Origin: Hymenobacter volaticus
Lineage (GTDB): Bacteria; Bacteroidota; Bacteroidia; Cytophagales; Hymenobacteraceae
Direction: 5' to 3'
Length of the DNA: 64,000 nt
Assembly: GCF_022921055.1 (NCBI RefSeq)
Contig: NZ_CP095061.1
Location: 3,759,501-3,823,500, forward strand
This document shows, one piece after another, positions 49,796-59,264 of the stretch. Numbering within the stretch: the stretch's first letter is position 1; every line of letters begins with the position of its first letter. Under the pieces are notes generated by a model, which was not told where the DNA came from, searched no databases, and was given only the letters and a program-made list of their open reading frames with translations. A program made the translations under genes and the position numbers.

Positions 49796-51844
49796 TTATC
49801 CTATCCGCATCAGCACCAAAGCCGTGCGGTTGGTAACGTAGAGACTAAGCTTTTCTAGGCCCTCTTCTTCAAACGTTTCGTAGGTCAGGGAAGTATCGAC
49901 GCGGTTGTGGCCGCCGAACTCGGGAGCATCGGTGCTGAGCAGGATGCGGTAGCGGCCAGATTTCGGCACGAAGAAGTGATAGTCGGGAATGCTATTCGAC
50001 ACGTGGAAATTGAACACGAAAATCAACGGCCCCCGCTCGAATATCAGCACCTGATTGACGGTATCAATATTGAGTTGGTGCGCGGCGGGATGAGCTAGCA
50101 AGTGATTTTTGCGGGCCAAAGTGAGTTGCGCGTGGTCGAAAGCCAGCAACTGCTCAAACTTGAGGTCCGAGTTTTCGGCTAGGCTCCACTGCCGGCGAGC
50201 GAAGTGGTAGCTCCAGTTGTTGCCTTCGCGCGGGAAATCCACCCATTCCGGGTGGCCAAACTCGTTGCCGATAAAGTTGAGGTAGGCTTCGCCGCCGAGG
50301 CTCAGCGTCAGTAGCCGGATGAGTTTGTGCAGCGCAACGCCCCGGTCGGTTATCGGGTCAGGGTCGTCTTTGCGCATGTGCTCGTAGATGGCTTTGTCGA
50401 GCAGCCAGTGCGAAAGGGTTTTGTCGCCAACTAAGGCTTGGTCGTGGCTTTCAGCGTAGGCTACCGTTTTTTCGCCGGCGCGGCGGTTGGTTAGCACGTA
50501 CCACAGGTCGTGCAGGTTCCAGTTTTCGTCGCGGGTGTGCTTGAGCAGCTTGATCCAGTAATCAGGGATGCCCATGCCGAGGCGGTAATCAAACCCAACG
50601 CCGCCTTCCGTAATGGGGCGGCACAGGCCGGGCAGGCCGCTCATATCTTCGGCAATCAATAGCGCGCCTTTTTTCATTTCGTGCACCAGCGTGGTGGCTA
50701 GTTGCAGGTACAGAATGGCGTCCTCATCAGCCTCGGGTCCGAAATACTGCTCGTAGCCGCTGAAAGCCACCCCTTCGCCGTGGTGCTGATAGAGCATGCT
50801 GGTTACGCCATCGAAGCGGAAACCATCGAAGTGGTATTCTTCGAGCCAGTAGCGCAGGTTGCTCAACAGGAAGCGTTGCACCTCGGGCTTGCCGTAGTCG
50901 AAGAGTTTGGAATCCCAACCGGGGTGGTTACCGCGCGGGCCGGGGTGGAAGTATTGGTTGCCGGAGCCATCGAAATCGGCTAAGCCCTCGGCCTCGTTTT
51001 TGACAGCATGCGAGTGCACGATGTCCAGGAGTACGGCTATGCCACGCTGGTGCGCTTCGTTGATTAGATACTTCAGGTCTTCAGGGGTGCCAAAGCGAGA
51101 ACTAGCAGCAAAGAAGTTGGCGACGTGGTAGCCAAACGACCCGTAGTAGGGGTGCTCCATCACGGCCATCAGCTGCACGCAATTGTAGCCACCATCCTGA
51201 ATGCGGGGCAGAATATTGTCGGCAAACTCACGGTAATTACCTACCCGCTCGTCTTCGGTGGCCATGCCCACGTGCGCCTCATAAATCAGCGGCTCTTTGA
51301 CGTGGTTGTGGATGCGAAACTTCTGGTCAGTCCAGACAAAAGGCTTTTCGGCGCGCCAGAGTTGGCCGGCAAAATCGTGGGTATGTTCGTCTTGCACGGC
51401 GCGGTGCAAGGTGGCTGGCAGTCGGTCTTTGCCGCCCTTGGCGGTACGTACGTGCACTTTGAAGCGGCTGCCATGCGTAAGGCGGTCTTTGTAGTCTCTA
51501 TCCGGCAGAAACACTTCCCAAACGCCGTCCTCGCCGCGCTTGAGGGGCGTACCGTACCGGTCCCACCCATTGAAGTCACCGATCAGCGACAAACCTTCCG
51601 CGGCCGGGGCCCATTCCCGGTACCAAAAACCCCGCTTACGCGAATCGTAGTTCAGGCCCAAGTGCTGGTGTGAGGAAGCAAACTTGGTTAGTGAGCCCCA
51701 CTTATCTTTGATTTCGTCGAGGCGCTGGTTGAGGCGCGTGAGGCGGCGGCGCAATACGGGCTCGAAAGGCATAAGCCAAGGGTCTTGCTGCACCAGGGGA
51801 AGATGGGGTGTTTTCAGAGCCGGAATAAGCATGTCAGGAGCCAT
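49796..51844 (-). CDS. glgB: 1,4-alpha-glucan branching enzyme
   Basis: 682 aa, the length of the eukaryote-like GH13_8 branching enzymes. After a CBM48 domain (REWAPAAEGLSLIGDFNGWDRYGTPL) the GH13 barrel shows DIVHSHAVKN, GFRFDGVTSM with nucleophile Asp345, LIAEDMSGLPG with acid/base Glu399, and YAESHDQALVG. It moves short alpha-1,4 chains to form alpha-1,6 branches in glycogen. Cytoplasmic. The partners glgA and glgC are not in this window. Confidence 0.95.
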   Translation of the reverse strand: MAPDMLIPALKTPHLPLVQQDPWLMPFEPVLRRRLTRLNQRLDEIKDKWGSLTKFASSHQHLGLNYDSRKRGFWYREWAPAAEGLSLIGDFNGWDRYGTPLKRGEDGVWEVFLPDRDYKDRLTHGSRFKVHVRTAKGGKDRLPATLHRAVQDEHTHDFAGQLWRAEKPFVWTDQKFRIHNHVKEPLIYEAHVGMATEDERVGNYREFADNILPRIQDGGYNCVQLMAVMEHPYYGSFGYHVANFFAASSRFGTPEDLKYLINEAHQRGIAVLLDIVHSHAVKNEAEGLADFDGSGNQYFHPGPRGNHPGWDSKLFDYGKPEVQRFLLSNLRYWLEEYHFDGFRFDGVTSMLYQHHGEGVAFSGYEQYFGPEADEDAILYLQLATTLVHEMKKGALLIAEDMSGLPGLCRPITEGGVGFDYRLGMGIPDYWIKLLKHTRDENWNLHDLWYVLTNRRAGEKTVAYAESHDQALVGDKTLSHWLLDKAIYEHMRKDDPDPITDRGVALHKLIRLLTLSLGGEAYLNFIGNEFGHPEWVDFPREGNNWSYHFARRQWSLAENSDLKFEQLLAFDHAQLTLARKNHLLAHPAAHQLNIDTVNQVLIFERGPLIFVFNFHVSNSIPDYHFFVPKSGRYRILLSTDAPEFGGHNRVDTSLTYETFEEEGLEKLSLYVTNRTALVLMRIG

Positions 51845-52043
51845 GGAAGCAGTAGTAAGAGCGTGAGCCGGTAAGATAGGAAGGTATACGGAGGTACAAG
51901 GTAGCTGAACGTCAGGCCCGAAAGATCAACTCGTTGCCGAGGGGCAATTTTATGGAAATTCTAGGACCAGATGGCAGCGTATCGTATACTCGCTTTGCTC
52001 GTACGCAGAAGCTCACGCTTTGCGGTATATTGAACTACGCCCT

Positions 52044-53800
52044 ATGAAACAACCTTTTCTTCCGCTGGCCCTGGCCGCACTGGTTTTCTCTTGTACCACG
52101 GGGCAGCGGCCGGAGACAATTACTATGCCTGCAGCAACTGCTAGCGTAGCAACTCCGATTCCGCCTGCTACCCCCGTCGTGACGGAGCAGGCCATGGTGG
52201 TTTCGGCGCATCCGGAGGCAACGCGCATCGGGGTGGAAATCCTGCGCCGCGGCGGCAATGCTTACGATGCGGCAGTGGCCGTGCAGTTTGCGTTGGCGGT
52301 GGCTTTGCCTACGGCTGGCAATATTGGCGGGGGTGGCTTTCTGCTGTACCGCGGCGCCGATGGTACCGAGGGAGCCCTGGATTTTCGGGAAATAGCCCCG
52401 GCCGCCGCCTCACGGGATATGTACCTCGACCAACAAGGCAATGTGATACCCGACCTAAGCACGCTTGGCCACTTGGCGGCGGGCGTACCGGGAACCGTGG
52501 CCGGCATGGAGGTGGTGCACAAAAAACTAGGCAAGCTGCCCTGGCGCGATGTGGTGCAGCCCGCCGTAGACCTGGCTGCTCAAGGGTTGAAGCTAACCGA
52601 AAAAGAAGCCAACGGCCTCAACAACCAGCGGGAGAATTTCCTGAAATACAATCCAACTACCCCACCGGCTTACGTCCGTCCCGACGGTGCCACCCGCCCC
52701 TGGCAAGCCGGCGACGTTATCAAGTACCCCGAGTTAGCCAGTACCCTCGGGCGCATCCGCGACCAAGGCCGCGCCGGCTTCTATACCGGCAAAACCGCCG
52801 ACCTGATTGTGGCGGAAATGCAACGCGGCAAGGGTATCATCAGCAAGAAAGACTTGGTTAACTACCAGCCTAAATGGCGCATTCCGCTGCACGGGCAATA
52901 CCGTGGCTATGACGTGCAGACTTTCCCGCCACCTAGCTCGGGTGGCGTAGCGTTGCTGCAAATGCTACAAATGCTGGAATTCTTTGATTTAGGCAAAGCC
53001 GGTTGGCACTCTCCGCAGGCCACACACTGGATTACCGAAGCCGAACGGCGCGTTTACGCTGACCGCGCCACCTACCTCGGCGACCCGGACTTTGGCCGCG
53101 TGCCCGTGGCGCAGCTCCTAGAAAAGCCGTACAACCAGCAGCGCATGGCCTCCACCCTGCCCTACCGCGCTACGCCTAGCGCCGAAGTAGCAGCCGGGGC
53201 GGGCTTGCCTGGCTACGAGTCAGACCAGACCACGCACTACAACATCGTGGATGCTACGGGCAACGCGGTAAGCTGCACTACCACGCTCAACGGCGGTTAC
53301 GGTAGCAAAGTGGTGGTAGCCGGAGCGGGCTTCCTGCTCAACAACGAAATGGACGATTTCAGCAGCAAGCCCGGCACGCCCAACGCGTATGGCTTGGTTG
53401 GGGGCGCGGCCAACGCCATTGCGCCCGGTAAGCGGATGCTGTCCTCGATGACACCCGTCATCCTCACCAAAAACCAGAAACTGGCGATGGTAGTAGGCAC
53501 TCCCGGTGGCAGCACTATTATCACCAGCGTTATGCAAGCCATTCTCCACACCATCGACTACGGCATGAACGCGCAGCAGGCCGTGGCCGTGCCTCGTCTG
53601 CACCACCAGTGGCTCCCCGACTATATTGATGTAGAAGAAAATGCATTGCTGCCGGCCACCCAAGATTCATTGCGCGCACGGGGTTACAAGCTTAATCCCG
53701 CGGGGCATGGGGCCGCATGGAAGTGATTCGGGTGCTACCCAACGGCAAGCTGGAAGGCGGTGCCGACCCCCGCGGCGACGATGCGGCGGCTGGCTACTAA
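52044..53800 (+). CDS. ggt: Gamma-glutamyltransferase lipoprotein, one frameshift near the end
   Basis: 585 aa from ATG 52044 after one base is added to the G-run 53709-53712. Without it the frame stops at 53726 (GHGAAWK); with it the usual C-terminus [20 protein letters not shown] and RGDDAAAGY follows. Lipobox VFSC (Cys17) suggests an envelope-anchored enzyme. The self-cleaving Thr396 in QTTHYNIVD and the [23 protein letters not shown] segment are in place. It cuts glutathione and other gamma-glutamyl compounds. Single gene with a strong terminator. Confidence 0.92.
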
Positions 53801-53827
53801 GCATAACCTCTATTTCGCTGCTCAGCT

Positions 53828-53881
53828 CATCACGACAACGGCCTACTCCTTTTGATGCGGGAGTAGGCCGTTGTCGTGATG
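53828..53881. terminator. Perfect 22-bp convergent terminator
   Basis: Stem CATCACGACAACGGCCTACTCC and complement with a 10-nt loop between ggt and the small helical protein gene. Confidence 0.85.
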
Positions 53882-53904
53882 GGCTTGCTGATTAAGTTCA
53901 ACCC

Positions 53905-54267
53905 TTACTGCTGCTGATCGCGCTGCAGTTGCAGATTGCGGGCCGCGTCGGTGAGGGCCTTGGATAGCTCGTCGAGCGAGCTGATGAAGCGCGGGTTGGC
54001 GTCATCCACAATGCTGTTGATGTGCTCGGCGAGGGTTTGCAGCGTGTCGCTGATAGGGTTGGGGTCGGTACCACTGAGAAATCCTTTCAGCTGCACCAAA
54101 TCGGCGGCAATGGTCGCGTGGGCCGTCTCGCCCGATGCGCGCAGCATTTGAATCCAGCCATCAATGTTTTTATGAGCGAGGTCGAGAGCCTGGGCAAGGT
54201 CGCCACTGCGGAAAATGCGGAGGGATGCTTCGAGTTGGTCGGCACTAGCAGAATGGGAAACAGACAT
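53905..54267 (-). CDS. Small helical protein, paralog 1 of 3
   Basis: 120 aa, cytoplasmic in appearance, all-helical. It shares a common scaffold with the products at 55671 and 56244: an N-I-x-x-W-I segment, then I-A-x-x-L-x-x-L, D-x-x-x-I-x-x-x-L-x-x-L and a final L-x-x-L-x-x-x-L-x-x-A-A-x-x-L. Here these read NIDGWIQML, IAADLVQLKG, PISDTLQTLAEH and LDELSKALTDAARNL. The spacing suggests a four-helix bundle. I recognise no named family. Confidence 0.75.
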   Translation of the reverse strand: MSVSHSASADQLEASLRIFRSGDLAQALDLAHKNIDGWIQMLRASGETAHATIAADLVQLKGFLSGTDPNPISDTLQTLAEHINSIVDDANPRFISSLDELSKALTDAARNLQLQRDQQQ

Positions 54268-54744
54268 AGTGTAAGGGGGTTCGGTGGAAAGAAAGGGACC
54301 CTTATTTACTGCATCCCCAACGTTAGGGTTGGCAATGGTCTACTTTTTTCAACTACGGTTTAGCTTAGAATTACTAGGCTGATTTGTTGTACAGCCACCA
54401 CTTGCTGATGCAGTATAGCGCTTGATAATTTGCTGCACCTGGGTATGCTGGTGTGCTAGGCATTGCGCCTAATCGTGCCACTTGTATACTTACTGCTTAG
54501 GGAATATCACTCCTCAGATATTTGGGCTAGTACCTGCTAGTGATTCAGGCTTTGCAATTCAACTATTGCCTGTGCAACCTCTTGTCTAGTAGCGGACTCA
54601 TAAGGCAAGTTAACATTGCCTGTTTTCAACCATAAGGCAAGTTAACATTGCCTGTTTTCAACTTTTCCCTGCTTCCCTAGCGAGTGCTTTAGTATCAAAG
54701 TAAATAAGCAGCCAACTGGAAGCCGACCCATACACTTTCACTAG
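54268..54744. other. Intergenic region with direct repeat
   Basis: 477 bases between divergent genes, holding the 32-bp tandem repeat at 54599-54662 and no coding sequence I can support. Both promoters should be here. Confidence 0.6.
54599..54662. repeat. Two exact tandem copies of a 32-bp unit
   Basis: The unit starts CATAAGGCAAGTTAACATTG and ends CCTGTTTTCAAC; copies occupy 54599-54630 and 54631-54662 with no mismatch. Each contains the inverted repeat AGGCAA-GTTAACA-TTGCCT, so it may be a doubled operator for a dimeric regulator of the lipoprotein gene starting 83 nt downstream. A further single TTGCCTG lies at about 54567. Confidence 0.85.
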
Positions 54745-55530
54745 ATGAAGATAGTCTACTCCCCCTTTTCCAAGTTGTGGCTGGTACTGCTACTGCTTTC
54801 CTCAGCGGCGTGCAGCAAAGAAGACATGGTGGGCTCAGCATGCACCTCGCCGTACGTGGCGCCCCGTTCCGCCGACGCCTACAACTTTCCGGTTCTCCCA
54901 GGCACCGAAGCATGGAAAAAGCTCCAAAGTGGCCAGGCAATGGTTGACGCTTGCCAAATACCCGCCGCTAAACTGTCGGCCATTTCCACTCCCGGACTGC
55001 TGTCCACCTGTCTAAACTATCCGCTCCTGGGCAATATACTTGCCTACAACTCACTACAGCGCGGCACTCGGGTGCAGCTAGAGAGCTTCAATGGGTTCGA
55101 TGAGTTGCGCAAGCGCCCCGAGGCGGCATCTCTCCTACTGGAGCGCTACCAACGCATGGGACCAACTTGCTTGCCCGAAGGGCAAGTGCAACGCGGAAAC
55201 TATTCTTTTAGCTTCACCTACGTGGAAATGATTCTGGCGCAGGACGAGTATCTGGCGCAGCTGTCAGCCGATGAGCGCCGCTCTTTGCTGCGGGAAGCCC
55301 TCACGAAGTATATCGAGAAGAAGCCACTTGCCGAGAGTGTATACAGCGACTTGGGCCTTGCAACGTCGGTATTTGTGATGGCGCGTATCATGCAAGCCGA
55401 ACAGTACCAACCCTTTCTGGCGGCTGTTCGCAACGAACCAGACATGGCTGCTTTTGTCGCAGATGTATTTGTAACAAATAATTCTTCGGTTCTAAACAGG
55501 GTCATCGAACACGCCCTACAGTTCAAATAA
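54745..55530 (+). CDS. Lipoprotein of unknown function
   Basis: 261 aa, lipobox SSAAC (Cys23). Mostly helical, with Cys residues at several points (ACTSPYV, DACQIPAAKL, LSTCLNYPLL, GPTCLPEG) that could form disulfides in the periplasm. The pattern AYNFPVLPGTEAWKKL and FNGFDELRKRPEAASLLLERY is typical of an unnamed Bacteroidetes family. It lies between the three helical paralogs and downstream of the direct repeat. Function unknown. Confidence 0.75.
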   Translation: MKIVYSPFSKLWLVLLLLSSAACSKEDMVGSACTSPYVAPRSADAYNFPVLPGTEAWKKLQSGQAMVDACQIPAAKLSAISTPGLLSTCLNYPLLGNILAYNSLQRGTRVQLESFNGFDELRKRPEAASLLLERYQRMGPTCLPEGQVQRGNYSFSFTYVEMILAQDEYLAQLSADERRSLLREALTKYIEKKPLAESVYSDLGLATSVFVMARIMQAEQYQPFLAAVRNEPDMAAFVADVFVTNNSSVLNRVIEHALQFK

Positions 55531-55610
55531 ACTTGACACTGCATGAACAAACTAAAATGTGTGCTACTATAGATCCTGTATTTAGAGCGCCGCTTTAAGC
55601 CTCATCCATA

Positions 55611-55659
55611 AACAACCAAAAGGCCTGCTCCACTAGCTGGAGCAGGCCTTTTGGTTGTT
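55611..55659. terminator. Perfect 22-bp convergent terminator
   Basis: Stem AACAACCAAAAGGCCTGCTCCA and complement with a 5-nt loop, between the lipoprotein gene and paralog 2. Confidence 0.9.
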
Positions 55660-55670
55660 CAGACAAAGGA

Positions 55671-56000
55671 TTACGCTTTCAACGAAGTAGCCGCCGAACT
55701 GAGTGTTTGGCCGAGTTGCTGGAGCTTGGCGCTAGCATCCGGAGTGGCGCTTTCAGCCGCTTTGGTGGTATGCTCGCCTAAGGTCTTCAATGACTGCCCG
55801 ATTTGAGCGCTGTCGCCGCTGCCAATGGCGGTTTGCAGGTTTTCCAACTCGGAGGCAATAGCACTCAATGATGGGCTGCCTGCCCCGTTGAGGGTCGAAA
55901 TCCAGCTTTGAATGTTGCCAGCGGCGGCTGGTGCGGCGGCGGTCAGGCCCCCGTCGAGAGCTTGGATGGTGGCGTCGAGTTGACTGGTGGAAGAACTCAT
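55671..56000 (-). CDS. Small helical protein, paralog 2 of 3
   Basis: 109 aa, helical and low in aromatic and charged residues at the N-terminus. The shared scaffold reads NIQSWISTLNGAG, IASELENLQTAI, QIGQSLKTLGEH and LQQLGQTLSSAATSL. Closest in core sequence to the other two genes (53905 and 56244), especially in LGQTL and the AA-x-x-L end. No signal peptide. It is followed by a strong terminator; no neighbour partner is evident. Confidence 0.75.
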   Translation of the reverse strand: MSSSTSQLDATIQALDGGLTAAAPAAAGNIQSWISTLNGAGSPSLSAIASELENLQTAIGSGDSAQIGQSLKTLGEHTTKAAESATPDASAKLQQLGQTLSSAATSLKA

Positions 56001-56160
56001 AACAAAGTGGTTTTGGTTGGAAAAGAAATGAACACTTCTACTACTCTCGGCGCTCTTTATTGTTGATTTTCAAATTCTTAAACAAAGCCCAACAAAACAT
56101 ATTCCGCTTTGTATTGTAGCTCGTCAGATAGGCCCTAGCTCAACCATATGCCCAAAACAA

Positions 56161-56197
56161 AGGCCGGTCCTACTCTTCGGAAGAGCGGAACCGGCCT
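56161..56197 (-). terminator. Terminator of paralog 3
   Basis: Stem AGGCCGGT / ACCGGCCT plus inner CTCTTCCG-type pairing, followed on the minus strand by TTGTTTT. Confidence 0.65.
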
Positions 56198-56243
56198 AAA
56201 TCTTATACGCTACTAATTTATTATTGAAAACTTAACAGCCTTT

Positions 56244-56585
56244 CTACGACACCTTTAGGTTGCCAGCCGCTATGACGAGCGTCTGACCGAGGTGACGCAA
56301 ATGGTCGCCGGTTTCGCCGTGCAAATCGCGCGCGGCCAGTGATGTATCTTGCCCCAACTGCTGCAGCGAGGCCGCTATGGCGGGCCGGTCGTCGCGCTCC
56401 ACGTGAGTGCGGAGGGTACGCAGCTGGCTTTGGATGCCCATCAAAGCCGAACCACCGAGGCCATCTAAGGCCGCAATCCAGGTGTCGATAGCCCCAAGGC
56501 CTGCGTCGACTGGGTGCGCACCAGGATGCTCGAACGTGTGGTAGATGCTGCGGATGGTTTCTTCGATGCGGTCGTTATGGTTCAT
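56244..56585 (-). CDS. Small helical protein, paralog 3 of 3
   Basis: 113 aa. An N-terminal extension (NHNDRIEETIRSIYHTFEHP) precedes the shared scaffold: AIDTWIAALDGLG, IQSQLRTLRTHV, AIAASLQQLGQD and LRHLGQTLVIAAGNL. Likely a soluble helical bundle. It is transcribed alone and ends at 56161-56197. With the other two it forms a local gene family spread over 2.7 kb, each with separate transcription signals. Confidence 0.75.
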   Translation of the reverse strand: MNHNDRIEETIRSIYHTFEHPGAHPVDAGLGAIDTWIAALDGLGGSALMGIQSQLRTLRTHVERDDRPAIAASLQQLGQDTSLAARDLHGETGDHLRHLGQTLVIAAGNLKVS

Positions 56586-56853
56586 GGGAAAGAAAGTTTG
56601 GGAGATGACAGGAAATCTTACCCGCCTGTACGCCGCCTAGCCGGTAGGCGTTGCAATAACCGCTTTGCAAAGGTGCGCCAGAATACGGCAGACTTAGCTG
56701 CCATAGCTTGAATGGCATTCAGTAAACCCTATATATTGCCGACCTGAAGCTGGTCTTCCTCGCCTACACGTCCGCTTTGGGTTCCGCTGCCTCTGGTTTT
56801 GTTACTCAGTTAGCCCCGTCAACGTCAATTACTTACCTCATTCGTTTGCCCCA

Positions 56854-57870
56854 ATGTATACCAACAAGACCTTTCCACTGCGCATTATTCTGTTTTTCTG
56901 CTGGCGAGAATTGCTCTGGTTCACGCTGTTGAGTGTGGCGGTGCTGGTAGCTTATAAGGGGCTTGGTTGGACATTTATAGCTATTCCGTTTTTGCCGGTA
57001 GCTACCATCGGCACGGCAGTGGCTTTCTATGTGGGCTTCAAAAACAACTCTTCGTATGAGCGGCTTTGGGAGGCCCGCCGCATCTGGGGCGCTATTACCA
57101 ACGCTAGCCGGTCGTGGGCTACGCTGGTGAACACCACCGTGGGCCGCGAGCAATTCGACGAAAATCCGGATGCGGTGATTCGGTTGCGGCGGCAGCTGAT
57201 ACTGCGGCAGGTTGGCTGGGTGAATGCGTTGCGGCTGCAACTTCGGCGCCGGGTGCTCTGGCAAGAGGACCCCAGGGTTCGGTCGTTGCACGTGAAGCTG
57301 GTGGAGCAACAGCACCGGCAGGCCGAGGAAATGCACAGCACGCTGGAGCCGTTTCTGCCCACGTTCGAGCTAGCCTGCACCGACTGCGGGGCCACCAACG
57401 TGCCCAATCTGCTTTTGCACGCCCACGCAACGCAGCTTGCGGAGCTAAAAACCCGCGGCCTGCTCGATCCTTTCGAGCACAACACGCTGTCGGCGCTGCT
57501 GGTGGAGTGCTTCGCCCAACAAGGTGCCGCTGAGCGGATCAAGAGCTTTCCTTTTCCGCGGCAGTACGCTCACTTCAGCACCATTTTCGTTTGCCTGTTT
57601 ACGTTCCTGCTGCCTTTCGCGCTAATCGGCGAAATGGCCAAATTTGGGCCTAATGCCGTGTGGCTCGACCTACCTTTCAGCATACTTATTTCCTGGGTTT
57701 TCTTTTCCATGGAATCCATCGGCGACGCCAGCGAGAATCCCTTCGAAAACGGCCTCAACGACATCCCCATGACGGCCATTTGCCGCAACATCGAAATCGA
57801 CCTGCGCGAGCTACTCGGCGATGCCCCACTACCAGAGCGTATTCAAGCAGTGGATGGCGTGTTGCTGTAA
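56854..57870 (+). CDS. Bestrophin-family channel protein
   Basis: 338 aa. Two N-terminal and two C-terminal membrane segments flank a helical cytoplasmic region. Family marks are GFKNNSSYERLWEARRIWGAI, the C-terminal LLPFALIGEMAKFGPNAVWLDLPFSILISW and the NPFENGLNDIPMTAICRNIEIDL segment. Bacterial bestrophins (UPF0187) are ion channels. Start ATG 56854 is consistent with the family N-terminus (MYTNKTFPLRIIL). Confidence 0.93.
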   Translation: MYTNKTFPLRIILFFCWRELLWFTLLSVAVLVAYKGLGWTFIAIPFLPVATIGTAVAFYVGFKNNSSYERLWEARRIWGAITNASRSWATLVNTTVGREQFDENPDAVIRLRRQLILRQVGWVNALRLQLRRRVLWQEDPRVRSLHVKLVEQQHRQAEEMHSTLEPFLPTFELACTDCGATNVPNLLLHAHATQLAELKTRGLLDPFEHNTLSALLVECFAQQGAAERIKSFPFPRQYAHFSTIFVCLFTFLLPFALIGEMAKFGPNAVWLDLPFSILISWVFFSMESIGDASENPFENGLNDIPMTAICRNIEIDLRELLGDAPLPERIQAVDGVLL

Positions 57871-57970
57871 ACTGGCGACGTATTACTGCCTAGGCTCATG
57901 AGCTGCTATTGGCTGAAGCAGATTGGTGCAACTGGTGGCTACTGTGCCGTTCAAACAGCAGTTCTGTTGT

Positions 57971-58528
57971 TCACGATTTCGATGCAACCACTGTAAAGGC
58001 CAGCTGAAAGTCGTTGCGGATGGCATAGGAGCCTAAATTCTGGAAGAAGCTGCTGGAGTTGTAGTTGACCCCGAACTGCGTACGGTCGATGGTGGCCGTC
58101 CCCGTGACGCGGAGCGAGCCATTGGGCAGACGCTCCAGGGTTAGGGGAAACTGCACGGGCATGGTTATGCCTTTGATGGTGAGTTGACCGATAGCCGTGC
58201 TGTTCTTGACTTCGCGCAGCACAAATACGGCCGTCGGGTACTTTGCGGCGTCGAAAAAATCGGTGCCGCGCAGGTGCTCGGTTAGTTTGGCGTCTTCATG
58301 CTTGATCGTGCTCATATCGAACTCGAAGCGGCCGTTTCGCAGGGTCTGGCCATCGTATTCGAAGGTACCCCGGCGTAGCTGAACGGAGCCAGTGGGCGCC
58401 CAAGTACCGGCTTCGGCGTGGCCGGTCCAGGTGAGCTGGCTGGCGGTTGGCTTCGCCTGGTAAGTGGTGGCAGCTGGCTGAAACGAAGTCAGCGAAAGGA
58501 AAAGCAGGAAGGCGAGAACAGTTTTCAT
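57971..58528 (-). CDS. YceI-family protein
   Basis: 185 aa with a signal peptide (ending SFQPA). The lipocalin-like barrel starts YQAKPTASQLTWTGHAEAG and has FEFDMSTIKHED, HLRGTDFFDAAKYPTAVF and GQLTIKGITMPV, the standard YceI layout. YceI proteins bind polyisoprenoids or amphiphiles in the periplasm. It follows the gene at 58574 after 45 nt, same strand, so the two are probably an operon. Confidence 0.93.
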   Translation of the reverse strand: MKTVLAFLLFLSLTSFQPAATTYQAKPTASQLTWTGHAEAGTWAPTGSVQLRRGTFEYDGQTLRNGRFEFDMSTIKHEDAKLTEHLRGTDFFDAAKYPTAVFVLREVKNSTAIGQLTIKGITMPVQFPLTLERLPNGSLRVTGTATIDRTQFGVNYNSSSFFQNLGSYAIRNDFQLAFTVVASKS

Positions 58529-58573
58529 GGCAAGAAAGAAGAAAGTGACAGACTGCGAAAAGAAGGTGGTTGC

Positions 58574-59098
58574 TTAGCGGACAGTGGCTTCGGTTTCGAT
58601 GAGGCCAGTGCCTTTGTAGAGCTTGCCGGTTTTGTCTTTGGCCAGCACATACCAGAGAGCGTCGCCGCCGTAGAGGCGCTGGGCACTATCGGCGAAGCGG
58701 TAGTTTTTCTCGAACGTGTAGGGCTGGCCGGCCTGCAACCGCGCGCCAGGGCAGCGGAATAGCTCGGCAAACTCCGCTGGTGTTTCCTTTATATTGGCCT
58801 TCCAGCCTTCGGCGTTGTACCAGATGAAGCTGCCACACTCCACCACTTCCAGTTCCCCTACCTCCGAGCGAATAGTGGTGCTGTGCTTCCAAACGTAGCC
58901 GCCCGGCTGCTCGGGGTTAGGCTCCGGATAAATAGGATTGGGTGTGTGCCAAAGCGTAATGCCTACTGGCACCTGGCGCAGCTTATCGGGCAGCACGCGG
59001 CTATGGTCGGTCCAAGCCGATGGAGTAGCAGTGGTTTGGGCCAGCAAGGAGGCAACGGGGGCAGCCAGCAGAACAGCCAGCAAGAGCAATGTTTTCAT
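58574..59098 (-). CDS. Exported protein of unknown function
   Basis: 174 aa from ATG 59098 with a signal peptide (ending SLLAQ). The mature part has LPDKLRQVPVGITLWHTPNPIYPEP, RSEVGELEVVECGSFIWYNAEGW and PGARLQAGQPYTFEKNYRFAD; no known domain recognised. It lies 45 nt upstream of the YceI gene in the same direction, suggesting envelope function. Confidence 0.75.
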   Translation of the reverse strand: MKTLLLLAVLLAAPVASLLAQTTATPSAWTDHSRVLPDKLRQVPVGITLWHTPNPIYPEPNPEQPGGYVWKHSTTIRSEVGELEVVECGSFIWYNAEGWKANIKETPAEFAELFRCPGARLQAGQPYTFEKNYRFADSAQRLYGGDALWYVLAKDKTGKLYKGTGLIETEATVR

Positions 59099-59264
59099 GG
59101 TCATACGGAGTTGAAGTATGACCCAAAGGTGGCAGCCCAAAACACCCAAAACGCCCCGAATTCAGCGTCAGAAGGCCCATATCATGATATGGGCGCAAGT
59201 GAAAGAAGCCAGCAATAAACTACTAAGCGTTGGAAACTAGACCTCCAGGCTGCTAGTCTTCCCA

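Noticed and set aside
54599-54662. Possible CRISPR array
   Set aside because: Copies are directly adjacent with no spacer and only two occur.
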